Source: Halostella salina
GTDB taxonomy: Archaea; Halobacteriota; Halobacteria; Halobacteriales; Natronoarchaeaceae
Direction: 5' to 3'
DNA length: 64,000 bases
Assembly (NCBI RefSeq): GCF_003675855.1
Contig: NZ_RCIH01000004.1
Coordinates: 124,001-188,000 of the forward strand
The notes under the pieces were generated by a model. The model was given only the letters and a program-made list of their open reading frames with translations, was not told where the DNA came from and made no database searches. The position numbers were made by a program, and so were the translations under genes. Positions 26,647 through 34,153 of this stretch are shown in pieces (positions within the stretch are counted from its first letter, which is position 1; every line of letters starts with the position of its first letter).

Positions 26647-27438
26647 CTATCGTCCTTCGAACTCGGGCGCTCGTCCCTCCATGAACGCCTCCGCGCCCTC
26701 GCGGTGGTCGACCGATTCGAACACCGCGCCCTGCGCGTCGGCCTCGCACTCGACCGCTTCGCGGAGCGACCGCTCGGAACCGCGGTTCAGCAGGCGCTTC
26801 GACGCCCGCAGGGCGACGGTCGGTCCCGAGGCGATCCGGTCGACGAGTTCGTCCGCACGCTCGTCGAACTCGTCGTCGGGGTAGACGTGGTTGAGGATCC
26901 CCAGGTCCTCGGCCTCGGCCGCGTCGAGGCGCTCGCCGGTGAACACCAGTTCCTTGGCGACGTTCTCGCCGACCAGCCGCGGGAGGAGGTAGGAGGTGCC
27001 CGAGTCGACAGCGAGCCCGACGTTTCGGAAGCCGAAGCTGACCGTCGAGGACTCGCTGGCGACCTGCAGGTCGCAGGCGATGGCGAGGTTTGCGCCCGCG
27101 CCGAACGCCGCGCCGTCGACCTTCGCCACCGTCGGCAGCGGACACTCCGCGACGCGGGCGACCGCTCGGCCCGTCAGCTCGATCACGATCCGGACCTTCT
27201 CGGCGGTCGTCACGTCGCCGGCCAGCCCCTCGATCATCATGTTCACGTCGCCGCCCGCCGAGAACGTCTCGCCGGCTCCCTCGACGACGAGACAGCGGGC
27301 GTCGCTCGCCTCCACGTCGTCGACCGCGTCGATCAGGCCGCGGGCAACGTCCTCGGTGAGCGCGTTGCTGGTGCCCGGCTGGTCGACCGTGACCGTGGCG
27401 ACGCCGTCGTCGTAGTCGAGTTCGACCGCGCCGTTCAC
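26647..27438 (-). CDS. Enoyl-CoA hydratase/isomerase family protein
   Basis: A 263-residue crotonase-fold protein. Family motifs: GAGETFSAGGDVNMM (oxyanion hole), PTVAKVDGAAFGAGANLAIA, and FGFRNVGLAVDSGTSYLLPR. The second catalytic Glu position of true hydratases is not obvious here (GLAVDSG has Asp one turn later), so it may be a hydratase with altered residues or an isomerase. It starts with GTG inside the stop region of the acyl-CoA synthetase gene (four-base overlap), so the two are co-translated. Together with the dehydrogenase and SDR it would supply the middle steps of fatty-acid beta-oxidation. Confidence 0.9.
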   Translation of the reverse strand: MNGAVELDYDDGVATVTVDQPGTSNALTEDVARGLIDAVDDVEASDARCLVVEGAGETFSAGGDVNMMIEGLAGDVTTAEKVRIVIELTGRAVARVAECPLPTVAKVDGAAFGAGANLAIACDLQVASESSTVSFGFRNVGLAVDSGTSYLLPRLVGENVAKELVFTGERLDAAEAEDLGILNHVYPDDEFDERADELVDRIASGPTVALRASKRLLNRGSERSLREAVECEADAQGAVFESVDHREGAEAFMEGRAPEFEGR

Positions 27439-28997
27439 TCCTCGTCACCCACCAGTTCGAACTTCTGGACCTTCCCGGTCGTCGTCCGCGGGAGTTCGTC
27501 GACGAACTCGACCTCGCGGGGATGCTTGTACTCCGCGAGGTTGTCGAGGCAGTACTGGCGGATCTCGTCGGCAGTCACGTCGGCGTCCGGAACCGTCACG
27601 ACGAACGCCTTCACGGTCTCGCCGCGCCGTTCGTCGGGAATGCCGACGACCGCGGCCTCCGCGATCGCCTCGTGTTCGAACAGCAGTTCCTCGACCTCGC
27701 GGGGGTAGACGTTGTAGCCGCCCGAGACGATGACGTGCTTCTCGCGGTCGACGACGTAGTAGAAGCCGTCCTCGTCGTGGTACCCCACGTCGCCGGTGTG
27801 GAACCAGCGCTGGCCGTCGCGCTCGGTGAACGCCTCCTCGTTTGCCGCCGGCAGGCCGGCGTACCCCTTCATCACGTTCGGGCCGCTGACGACGAGTTCG
27901 CCGGTGATCTCGTCCAGGTCGACCTCGTCCTCGTCGACCGGCCCCTCCTCGACCGGCGGGACCGCCTCGAACTCCTCGGTGACGACCCGGGCGTCGACCC
28001 CTTCGAGCGTCTTCCCGATGCTGCCGACGCGGCGGCCCGCCTCGGGGCTGTTGAAGTGGGTGACCGGACTGGTCTCCGTGAGCCCGTACCCCTCGTAGAT
28101 CGTCGCGTCGTACAGCTCCTCGAACCGGCGCAGCACCTCGACGGGGATGCCGGCCCCGCCGACGCCACAGAGCCGCAGGTTGGAGAGGTCGAACTCCTCG
28201 GCGTTGGGCTGGTTGATCACGTCGTTGTACATCGCCGGCACGCCGTGCATCATCGTCAGCCCCGCCTGCTGGATCAGGCCGACCGCCTGCTGGGCGTCCC
28301 ACTCCGGCAGGGGGTAGTACGCGCCGCCCCGGAACAGCGTCGCGTTCATCACGACGGTCATGCCGTAGATGTGGAACAGCGGGAGGACGCCGAGCTGCTT
28401 GTCGTCGGGCTTGATGCCGCCCGGCACCAGGTCGGCCGCCATGTTCGCGTTCGAGTCGAGGTTGCGGTGGGTGAGCTGGACGCCTTTCGGCTGGCCCGTC
28501 GTGCCGCTCGTGTACGGCTGGACCGCCAGGTCGTCGTCGCCGCGCTCGACCACGTCGGCCGGCTCCTCGGCGAGGAACTCCTCGAACGGCGTCCCCGTCT
28601 CGGCCTCGCCGCCGACGGTGACGAGATGCTCGACGGCGGTGTCGTCCCGGACCTCCTCGACGAACGGCGCGAGGTCGGCCAGCGCGACGACCACCTCGGC
28701 CCCGCTGTCGTCCAGCAGATGGGTGATCTCCCGGGACTTGTACTGCGGGTTCATCGGGACGACGACGCCACCGGCCCGGAGCGTGCCGTGGAACGCGGTG
28801 ACGAACTGGGGCAGGTTCGGCAGATACACGCCGACGCGGTCGCCCGGCTCGACGCCGTGCTCGGCGAGCGCCGCCGCGAACTGTCCCGTCCGGTGCCAGA
28901 GCCCGCCGTAGCTGATGTCCGTTCCGTCGAAGTGTACCGCGGTCGATTCGGGACGCTCGGCGGCCACCTCGCCGACGTTCCTGACAAGGTTTGTCAT
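27435..28997 (-). CDS. Long-chain acyl-CoA synthetase (AMP-forming)
   Basis: A 520-residue ANL-superfamily ligase. The AMP-binding motif is YTSGTTGQPKGV. The adenylate-binding region includes YGLTETSPVTHFN. The hinge region is TGDVGYHDEDGFYYVVDR, and the catalytic Lys lies in PRTTTGKVQKF near the C-terminus. It activates a fatty acid with ATP and CoA; acyl chain length is not predictable. The start at 28997 (MTNLVRNV) is supported by a TATA-like box 27 bases upstream; longer frames run into the divergent promoter. The acidic insert near residues 360-380 (VEEGPVDEDEVDLDEITGE) is of haloarchaeal type. It is coupled to the downstream hydratase gene. Confidence 0.94.
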   Translation of the reverse strand: MTNLVRNVGEVAAERPESTAVHFDGTDISYGGLWHRTGQFAAALAEHGVEPGDRVGVYLPNLPQFVTAFHGTLRAGGVVVPMNPQYKSREITHLLDDSGAEVVVALADLAPFVEEVRDDTAVEHLVTVGGEAETGTPFEEFLAEEPADVVERGDDDLAVQPYTSGTTGQPKGVQLTHRNLDSNANMAADLVPGGIKPDDKQLGVLPLFHIYGMTVVMNATLFRGGAYYPLPEWDAQQAVGLIQQAGLTMMHGVPAMYNDVINQPNAEEFDLSNLRLCGVGGAGIPVEVLRRFEELYDATIYEGYGLTETSPVTHFNSPEAGRRVGSIGKTLEGVDARVVTEEFEAVPPVEEGPVDEDEVDLDEITGELVVSGPNVMKGYAGLPAANEEAFTERDGQRWFHTGDVGYHDEDGFYYVVDREKHVIVSGGYNVYPREVEELLFEHEAIAEAAVVGIPDERRGETVKAFVVTVPDADVTADEIRQYCLDNLAEYKHPREVEFVDELPRTTTGKVQKFELVGDEE

Positions 28998-29020
28998 AGT
29001 CCATCGTGAACATGCGCGTG

Positions 29021-29033
29021 ATGTGTATAAAAC
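29021..29033 (-). promoter_or_regulatory. TATA box of the acyl-CoA synthetase-hydratase operon
   Basis: The minus strand reads ACGTTTTATACAC across this stretch, centred 27-30 bases before the start at 28997. The transcript would be leaderless. Confidence 0.65.
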
Positions 29034-29104
29034 GTTCCGCCCGTTTCCTGTTTCCAGCGCGGCGCACCGCGAGCATCCGGCCCCCGTCGGTCGGAACCCG
29101 TCGG

Positions 29105-29113
29105 TTCTTTTAC
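29105..29113 (+). promoter_or_regulatory. TATA-like box of the M29 aminopeptidase gene
   Basis: TTCTTTTAC lies about 26 bases before the ATG at 29135. With the minus-strand box at 29021-29033 it defines a 140-base divergent promoter region. Confidence 0.55.
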
Positions 29114-29134
29114 CCCGCTGGTCGAGCAACCGCT

Positions 29135-30232
29135 ATGGACGACAGAGTGTACGAGCACGCCGAGGTGCTCGTCGACTGGAGCGCGCGGATCGAGGACGGC
29201 GACGACGTGGTCGTCAGCGTCGGCCCGGAGGCCCACGAACTGGCCGTGGCCGTCGCCGAAAAGCTCGGGGAGCGCGGCGCGAACCTGCTGGCGACGTACG
29301 CCTCCGGTGAGGTCCGGCGGGCGTACCTCCGCGCCCACGACGGCGAGTTCGACGAGGACCCGGCCCACCAGCTGGCGCTGTTCGAGGAGGCCGACGCCGC
29401 CCTCTCGCTGGGCGGCGGTCGGAACCGGTCCGCGATGGCCGACGTGCCGAGCGACCGTCGCGGGGCGTTCCGGGAAGCGCGGACGGGGATCCGGGAAACT
29501 CGCCTGGACACCGACTGGGTGTCGACGCTCCACCCTACGCGCTCGCTGGCCCAGCAGGCCGGGATGTCCTACGAGGCGTATCAGGACTTCGTGTACGACG
29601 CCGTCCTGCGCGACTGGGAGTCGCTGGCCGACGAGATGGCCCGGATGAAGGAGATCCTCGACGACGGCAGCGAGGTCCGACTCGTGAAGGAGGGGACCGA
29701 TCTCACGATGTCCATCGAGGGGCGCACGGCCGTCAACAGCGCCGCCTCGGTCGCCTACGACTCGCACAACCTCCCGAGCGGCGAGGTGTTCACCGCGCCG
29801 TACGCGACGGAGGGGGAGGTGCTGTTCGACGTGCCGATGACGCTGCGGGGCACCGCGGTCCGCGACGTGCGCCTGACGTTCGAGGACGGAGAAGTCGTCG
29901 ACTACGCCGCCGCACAGGGCGAACACGTGGTCGGCGACATCGTCGAGACGGACGAGGGGTCACGTCGCCTCGGCGAACTCGGCATCGGGATGAACCGCGG
30001 CATCGACCGCGTCACGGACAACATCCTGTTCGACGAGAAGATGGGCGAGACGGTCCACCTCGCGCTGGGCCGCGCCTACGACAGCAACCTCCCCGAGGGG
30101 GACTCCGGCAACGAGAGCGCCGTCCACGTCGACATGATCACCGACACGAGCGAGGACGCGCGGCTGGAGGTCGACGGCGAAGTGATCCAGCGGAACGGGA
30201 CGTTCCGGTGGGAAGACGGGTTCGAGGCGTAG
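29135..30232 (+). CDS. M29-family metallo-aminopeptidase
   Basis: A 365-residue cytosolic peptidase of thermophilic aminopeptidase (AmpS/PepS) type. Metal-binding and active-site residues of the family are visible in the C-terminal half: Glu and His in KMGETVHLALG, then Tyr in GRAYDSN, and His and Asp in VHVDMI. The N-terminal domain is alpha/beta (LVDWSARIEDGDDVVVSV). It releases N-terminal residues from peptides using Co or Zn. The start at 29135 is fixed by a TATA-like box at leaderless spacing; the longer frame overlaps the divergent promoter. A structured repeat element begins 74 bases after its stop codon. Confidence 0.92.
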   Translation: MDDRVYEHAEVLVDWSARIEDGDDVVVSVGPEAHELAVAVAEKLGERGANLLATYASGEVRRAYLRAHDGEFDEDPAHQLALFEEADAALSLGGGRNRSAMADVPSDRRGAFREARTGIRETRLDTDWVSTLHPTRSLAQQAGMSYEAYQDFVYDAVLRDWESLADEMARMKEILDDGSEVRLVKEGTDLTMSIEGRTAVNSAASVAYDSHNLPSGEVFTAPYATEGEVLFDVPMTLRGTAVRDVRLTFEDGEVVDYAAAQGEHVVGDIVETDEGSRRLGELGIGMNRGIDRVTDNILFDEKMGETVHLALGRAYDSNLPEGDSGNESAVHVDMITDTSEDARLEVDGEVIQRNGTFRWEDGFEA

Positions 30233-30305
30233 CGAACGCTCCCGAACAGACCTCTACGGCCGGGCGGACGGCGAGGTCCCGACGCGGGCCGAGCCGTCCA
30301 ACCCG

Positions 30306-30479
30306 GGGGAGGGCAGGCTGGCGGCGGTCGTTGGTTGTGGAGGCGAAGCAGACGAGCATACGCCGCCGGAGGCGGCGTTTCCCCGGACGCGGCCGGCGGC
30401 CGCGTCCGGCCTTTTTGATCGACATTTTTTGCGCGAGTGGTCGCCGCAGGCGACCCGAGCGTCAAAAAAGGTCGTCTTA
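30306..30479. repeat. Structured dispersed repeat, copy A
   Basis: A 174-base element sharing its order of motifs with copy B at 47198-47378: GGGGAGGGCAGG, then GCATACG, a 7-bp hairpin CGCCGCC-GGA-GGCGGCG, a 12-bp hairpin (arms 30385-30396 and 30400-30411), GGCCTTTTTGATCGAC, a 7-bp hairpin GGTCGCC-GCA-GGCGACC, and AAAAAAGGTCGT-TTA. The terminal TTA is the stop codon (TAA) of the minus-strand glycosyltransferase gene, so that gene runs straight into GACGACCTTTTTT, a U-tract suited to archaeal termination. GGCCTTTTT and AAAAAGGTC can pair and close the last domain. The first hairpin shows paired changes relative to copy B. Confidence 0.85.
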
Positions 30480-31376
30480 CCGCCAGTCGTACCGCTCGAC
30501 CACGCGGTCGTGGCGGTTGTCGAGGCCGTGAGGGTTGCCGTCGTCGTCGGCCTTCCGGGCGGCGAGGCCGTCCTTGCTCCCGCCGACGATGCCCCGGACG
30601 ACGCTGCGCCCGTTGCCGAGCCACGCGGACGGCTCCACGTCGCCCCGCACCACGTCCTTGGCGACGGCGACGGCGTCCGAGACGGCGAGCCCGAGCATCC
30701 GGCGCGGGACGCTCGGGTGGACGCCGTAGTTCTTGCAGAGCTGGTAGGCCAGCGAGCGGTGCCGCCAGCCCCAGTCGTGCTCCGTGCGGCCGCCGTCGGC
30801 TCCGTACTCGCCGCGAACGCTCATCTCGGGTGCCCAGGCGACCGACCGGTCCGCGCGGGCGAAGCGATGGGAGGCGTCGCGCGCGCCGCCCCGTTCGAGA
30901 TACTCGTCGAAGCCGTCGATCGCCTCGATGGCGTCGCGGGCGAAGACGACGTTGTTCCCGTTGAAGAAGGTGACCGAGCGCCCGGCGTACGTGCGCGTTT
31001 CCTCGTCCTCGGTGGTCATTCCGGCCCGGAGCGTGCGGTGGGTGGGTCCCGTCACGGCGTCGACGCCGTCCGCCAGCGCGTCCGCGGCGGCGTCGTACCA
31101 CGACGGCTCGACCGCGAGCCGGTAGTCGACCACTGCGACGGCGTCGCCCGTCGACGCGCCGATGCCGGCGTTCCGGGCGACGTTGACGTTGCGGTCCGAT
31201 ATTTCGAGCAGGAGGTCCACGTCCTCGCGCTCCCGGACCATCCCCGTGGTGCCGTCGGCCGAGGGGCCGTTGACCACGACCACCTCGGCGTCGGGAACGT
31301 GGTCGGCGAGCGCGTCGAGGGACCGCTCCAGTTGCTCCCGGCCGTTGAGCGTCGGAACGACTACCGAGAGCTCCAT
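30477..31376 (-). CDS. Family 2 glycosyltransferase
   Basis: A 299-residue GT-A-fold protein. The N-terminus MELSVVVPTLNGRE is the nucleotide-sugar-binding strand, followed by VVVVNGPSADGT and NVARNAGIGASTGDAVAVVD; the metal-binding motif, usually DxD, is reduced to VVDYR. FNGNNVVFARDAIEAIDGFD is the acceptor-site region. There is no membrane anchor. Donor and acceptor sugars are unknown. A minus-strand TATA-like TCTTTTAAC lies about 27 bases upstream of the ATG. Its stop codon is the first three bases of a structured repeat (copy A). The next minus-strand gene upstream encodes a methyltransferase but has a separate promoter. Confidence 0.9.
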   Translation of the reverse strand: MELSVVVPTLNGREQLERSLDALADHVPDAEVVVVNGPSADGTTGMVREREDVDLLLEISDRNVNVARNAGIGASTGDAVAVVDYRLAVEPSWYDAAADALADGVDAVTGPTHRTLRAGMTTEDEETRTYAGRSVTFFNGNNVVFARDAIEAIDGFDEYLERGGARDASHRFARADRSVAWAPEMSVRGEYGADGGRTEHDWGWRHRSLAYQLCKNYGVHPSVPRRMLGLAVSDAVAVAKDVVRGDVEPSAWLGNGRSVVRGIVGGSKDGLAARKADDDGNPHGLDNRHDRVVERYDWR

Positions 31377-31431
31377 ACCGTGCTATAGGTCGAAGGACGG
31401 TTAAAAGACCCGTGGATGACCGCCGAACCCA

Positions 31432-32139
31432 TCACTCGACCGAGGCGTTCCAGTACGAGACCGAGGCGAGGCTGTCGCCGACCGGTGAGCGGCCGAGCCC
31501 GGTGTCGATCCGGCGGAACGTGCTGGCGAGGCTGTTGGGGATCTTCCGGTAGAAGCCGTACGGCAGGACGAAGTCGTGTTCGTCGCCGACGAGCCGGAGG
31601 TCGGCCTTCGCCAGCAGCGACTCGACCTCCGAGCGGGAGTAGAGCCGCGAGCCCATCGGAAGGAGCCAGTTGTAGATGCTCCGGGTGCTGAAGCGGTTGA
31701 ACGTGTCGAACACCACCTGGTCCTTCGAGACGCGGCGCATCTCGCTCAGGAACGCGGCCGGCGTGTCCGCGAGGTGGAAAAACCGCATCGCGAAGACGGT
31801 GTCGAAATGGTCGTCGGGGAAGGGCAGGCGCGCGGCGTCGCCGCGCATGAACTCCAGGGTGTCGTCGACGCCCGCCGAGCGGGCCTTCTCCCGGCCCTGC
31901 TGGAGCATGGGGCCGGAGATGTCGAGTCCGACCACGTCGGCCCCCCGTTCGGCGAGCATGACGGTGAACCGACCCGTGCCGCAGGCGATCTCCAGAACGC
32001 GCTTGTCGTCGACAGGACCGACGGCGTCGAGGACCGCCTCCTTCTCGCGGCGGTCGATGAGCCGTCCCCCCCGCGAGAACCGCTTCTCGTCGTACTCCTC
32101 GGCAACGTCGGACTCCTGATACCACTCCTGTCCCTTCAC
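31432..32139 (-). CDS. Class I SAM-dependent methyltransferase
   Basis: A 235-residue methyltransferase with the Rossmann motifs VLEIACGTGRFTVMLAERGA (motif I), VVGLDISGPML (post-I), GDAARLPFPDDHFDTVFAM (motifs II-III) and a UbiE/COQ5-like layout. The substrate is unknown; family members act on quinones, lipids or small metabolites. I place the start at the GTG at 32139 (reading VKGQEWYQESD): a TATA-like TTTTATTCC lies 25-30 bases upstream, while any longer frame is Arg-rich and overlaps the divergent zinc-finger gene. Confidence 0.85.
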   Translation of the reverse strand: MKGQEWYQESDVAEEYDEKRFSRGGRLIDRREKEAVLDAVGPVDDKRVLEIACGTGRFTVMLAERGADVVGLDISGPMLQQGREKARSAGVDDTLEFMRGDAARLPFPDDHFDTVFAMRFFHLADTPAAFLSEMRRVSKDQVVFDTFNRFSTRSIYNWLLPMGSRLYSRSEVESLLAKADLRLVGDEHDFVLPYGFYRKIPNSLASTFRRIDTGLGRSPVGDSLASVSYWNASVE

Positions 32140-32243
32140 GCTGTGGTGATTTCCTCGCCCCTGGAATAAAACGGTACTGGAGTCGGTTCGCCGACCGCTC
32201 CGCCGCGCCGAACGTACTTTGCCCGCGGTACTGTACCGGTAGC

Positions 32244-32381
32244 GTGCCGATCTGCAAGCGCTGCGGCGCGACCCACGAGGCCGCCGAACTCGTCCGCCAC
32301 TGGCGCGGCGACCTGCTCCGGGTCCACTGTCCCGATTGCGAGCAGCCGATGGGCGAGTACCGGGACCCAAGCCGCCGCTGA
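32244..32381 (+). CDS. 45-residue double-CxxC zinc finger protein
   Basis: A short gene beginning with GTG. The product has two zinc-knuckle pairs, CKRCG near the start and CPDCE near residue 33, separated by 27 residues (ATHEAAELVRHWRGDLLRVH). This spacing fits a single small zinc ribbon as in the haloarchaeal family of small CPxCG-type proteins, some of which affect motility and biofilm formation in Haloferax. The composition is balanced and the Cys pattern strongly argues for a real gene. An AT-containing patch TACTTTGC about 30 bases upstream may be its promoter. It is divergent from the methyltransferase gene. Confidence 0.75.
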   Translation: MPICKRCGATHEAAELVRHWRGDLLRVHCPDCEQPMGEYRDPSRR

Positions 32382-32401
32382 GGGCCTCCGGTTCCGGTTG
32401 G

Positions 32402-32809
32402 TTACTCGCCGCCGGTGAGCACTTCCTCCGGACGGATACGGATGATCACGCGCTCGCCCGACTCCTCGCCGTGGTTGGGGTACTCGTCGAGCCCCATGTA
32501 CCGGCCGGCGAGTTCGTCGATGTGCTCGACGGCCCCGTCCGTGGTGACCGTCTCGACGGTGCCGGTCACGGAGAGATACCGGTAGGGATCCTCGGGGTCG
32601 AGCATCGACAGCGCGACCGTGGGGTTCTCCCGGACGTTGCGCTCCTTGCGCCGGCCGCGCGCGGTGTTGACGAGCAGTTCGTTCGCCTCGGGGTCGTAGT
32701 CGACCCACACCGGTGTCGTGTGGGGTCGGCCGTCCGCGTCGTGTGTCACGAAGTGTGCGAACGTCTCCGTCTCGAACAGGTCGCGGTGCGAGGCAGGTAT
32801 TTCGGCCAC
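32402..32809 (-). CDS. PPOX-class (pyridoxamine 5'-phosphate oxidase fold) protein
   Basis: A 135-residue split-barrel flavin-binding protein. Motifs: FAHFVTHDADGRPHTTPVWV (first strands), NTARGRRKERNVRENPTVAL, DPYRYLSVTGTVE, and a C-terminal HGEESGERVIIRIRPEEV. In this family, flavins such as F420 or FMN bind at a dimer interface; haloarchaea make F420, so an F420-dependent reductase is plausible but not certain. TATA-like CGTTTTTTCGC lies about 27 bases before the start. It converges on the 45-residue zinc finger gene with a 20-base gap. Confidence 0.88.
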   Translation of the reverse strand: MAEIPASHRDLFETETFAHFVTHDADGRPHTTPVWVDYDPEANELLVNTARGRRKERNVRENPTVALSMLDPEDPYRYLSVTGTVETVTTDGAVEHIDELAGRYMGLDEYPNHGEESGERVIIRIRPEEVLTGGE

Positions 32810-32914
32810 GCCTGTCGAGTGGCGTGGAAGCGAAAAAACGGTGTCGAGACGTTACCTTATATGATAATGATACACCTAATATTGTCCACATTGTTTGAAC
32901 CCCCATATAGCCAA

Positions 32915-32924
32915 GCTTTACTTA
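32915..32924 (+). promoter_or_regulatory. TATA-like box of the small HTH gene
   Basis: GCTTTACTTA is centred about 27 bases before the ATG at 32947, at the end of an AT-rich stretch (32856-32930) that separates this gene from the divergent PPOX gene. Confidence 0.55.
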
Positions 32925-32946
32925 CAACGTTTGCCGAGTGGGAGCC

Positions 32947-33231
32947 ATGAGCACAAGTGCGACGGACGACCGCTCACGGGATGCCGAGGAGACGCCGCTG
33001 TCGGACACCGAGTTCCGCGACCGCCTCCGCGAACTGCCGCCGAGCGCGAAACTCGTAGCCAAAGTCCTCGAATCGGACGCGCCGCTCTCACAGGGCCAGC
33101 TCGCCGACGAGTCGCTGCTGCCCGATCGGACGGTTCGGTACGCCCTGAACCGGCTGGAGGAAGACGAACTCGTCAACTCCCGGTACTCCTTCCAGGACGC
33201 CCGGAAGCAGGTGTACTTCCTGAACAACTGA
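32947..33231 (+). CDS. Small winged-helix transcription factor (MarR/TrmB-like)
   Basis: A 94-residue protein consisting almost only of a winged helix: LRELPPSAKLVAKVLESDAP (helices 1-2), LSQGQLADESLLPDRTVRYA (recognition helix) and NRLEEDELVNSRYSFQDARK (wing). The short Ser/Thr/Asp N-terminus is disordered. It lacks a ligand domain. The gene has its own TATA-like box in an AT-rich region and GGGAG just before the ATG. It is a stand-alone regulator; its targets are not shown by the sequence, and the divergent PPOX gene is one candidate. Confidence 0.88.
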   Translation: MSTSATDDRSRDAEETPLSDTEFRDRLRELPPSAKLVAKVLESDAPLSQGQLADESLLPDRTVRYALNRLEEDELVNSRYSFQDARKQVYFLNN

Positions 33232-33312
33232 TCACATCTGTCTCGGTTCGGCACAGGTTCTATCGATTCTCTTCCCCACGTTTTCTTCACCGACTGCTCC
33301 GACTAGCGACGC

Positions 33313-34086
33313 ATGAACGCCATCGAGCGAGTCGCCGTCGCGGTGCCCAGCGCACCCGGCGGCACGACGAACGCGTATCTCGTCGGGGACGATCCGGCCC
33401 TGCTGGTCGACCCCGCGGCGCGGAGCGACGCCCTCGACGCGGCCGTGGCGGAGCGTCCCGTCGACCACGTCGCGGTCACGCACGCCCACCCCGACCACGT
33501 CGGCGGCGTCGCCGCGTACGCCGACGCCTGCGACGCGACCGTCTGGTGCCGGGCCGGACGCGCCGCGCGGTTCGAACGCGCGGCCGGCGTCGCGCCCGAC
33601 GAGACGTTCCGCGAGGGGGCCGTCCTCCCCGTCGCCGGCGGCGTTACCGTGCTCGACACGCCCGGTCACGCCCCTGACCACGTCGCGTTCGCCGTCGGGG
33701 ACGACGTGCTGTCGGGCGACCTCGCCGTCGCCGAGGGGAGCGTCGCGGTGGCCGCGCCGGAGGGTGACCTGCGGGGCTACCTCACCGCGCTCCGCCGGCT
33801 GTACGCCCGCGACCCGGCGCGATTGCTCCCGGGGCACGGCCCCGTCATCGACGCGCCGCGCGAGGTGCTGGAACGGCTCCTCGCCCACCGCACGGACCGC
33901 GAGGCGTCCGTGCTGCGGGCCGTCCGCGACGGCGCGCGCACCGTCGACGAGGTCGTCGACGGGGCCTACGAGAAGGACCTGACCGGCGTCCGCGAACTCG
34001 CCGCGGGGACCGTCCGCGCACATCTGGCGAAACTGGCCGTCGAGGGCCGGGTCGACTGGGACGGCGAGCGGGCGACGCCACGGTGA
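33313..34086 (+). CDS. MBL-fold metallohydrolase (LACTB2-like)
   Basis: A 257-residue metallo-beta-lactamase-fold protein. The Zn ligands are in THAHPDHVGG, with further ligands in DTPGHAPDHVAF, the Asp in SGDLAV and the His in LLPGHGPVI. The C-terminal 60 residues (VLRAVRDGARTVDEVVDGAY) form a winged-helix-like extension seen in LACTB2-type enzymes, which include ribonucleases and glyoxalase-like thioesterases. Substrate not determinable. Ordinary length for the family. No operon partner: the next gene begins 67 bases later with its own TATA-like patch. Confidence 0.9.
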   Translation: MNAIERVAVAVPSAPGGTTNAYLVGDDPALLVDPAARSDALDAAVAERPVDHVAVTHAHPDHVGGVAAYADACDATVWCRAGRAARFERAAGVAPDETFREGAVLPVAGGVTVLDTPGHAPDHVAFAVGDDVLSGDLAVAEGSVAVAAPEGDLRGYLTALRRLYARDPARLLPGHGPVIDAPREVLERLLAHRTDREASVLRAVRDGARTVDEVVDGAYEKDLTGVRELAAGTVRAHLAKLAVEGRVDWDGERATPR

Positions 34087-34153
34087 CCGTGAGGCCGTCC
34101 CCGACCGGTCCCGCGACCGCGCCCCTTTTGCCGCCCCGGACGTACCCGGAGGC

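Noticed and set aside
30233-30476. CRISPR array or IS element at the GC-rich hairpin region
   Set aside because: There is no regular repeat-spacer pattern and no transposase frame. The hairpins belong to the dispersed repeat that also occurs at 47.2-47.4 kb.
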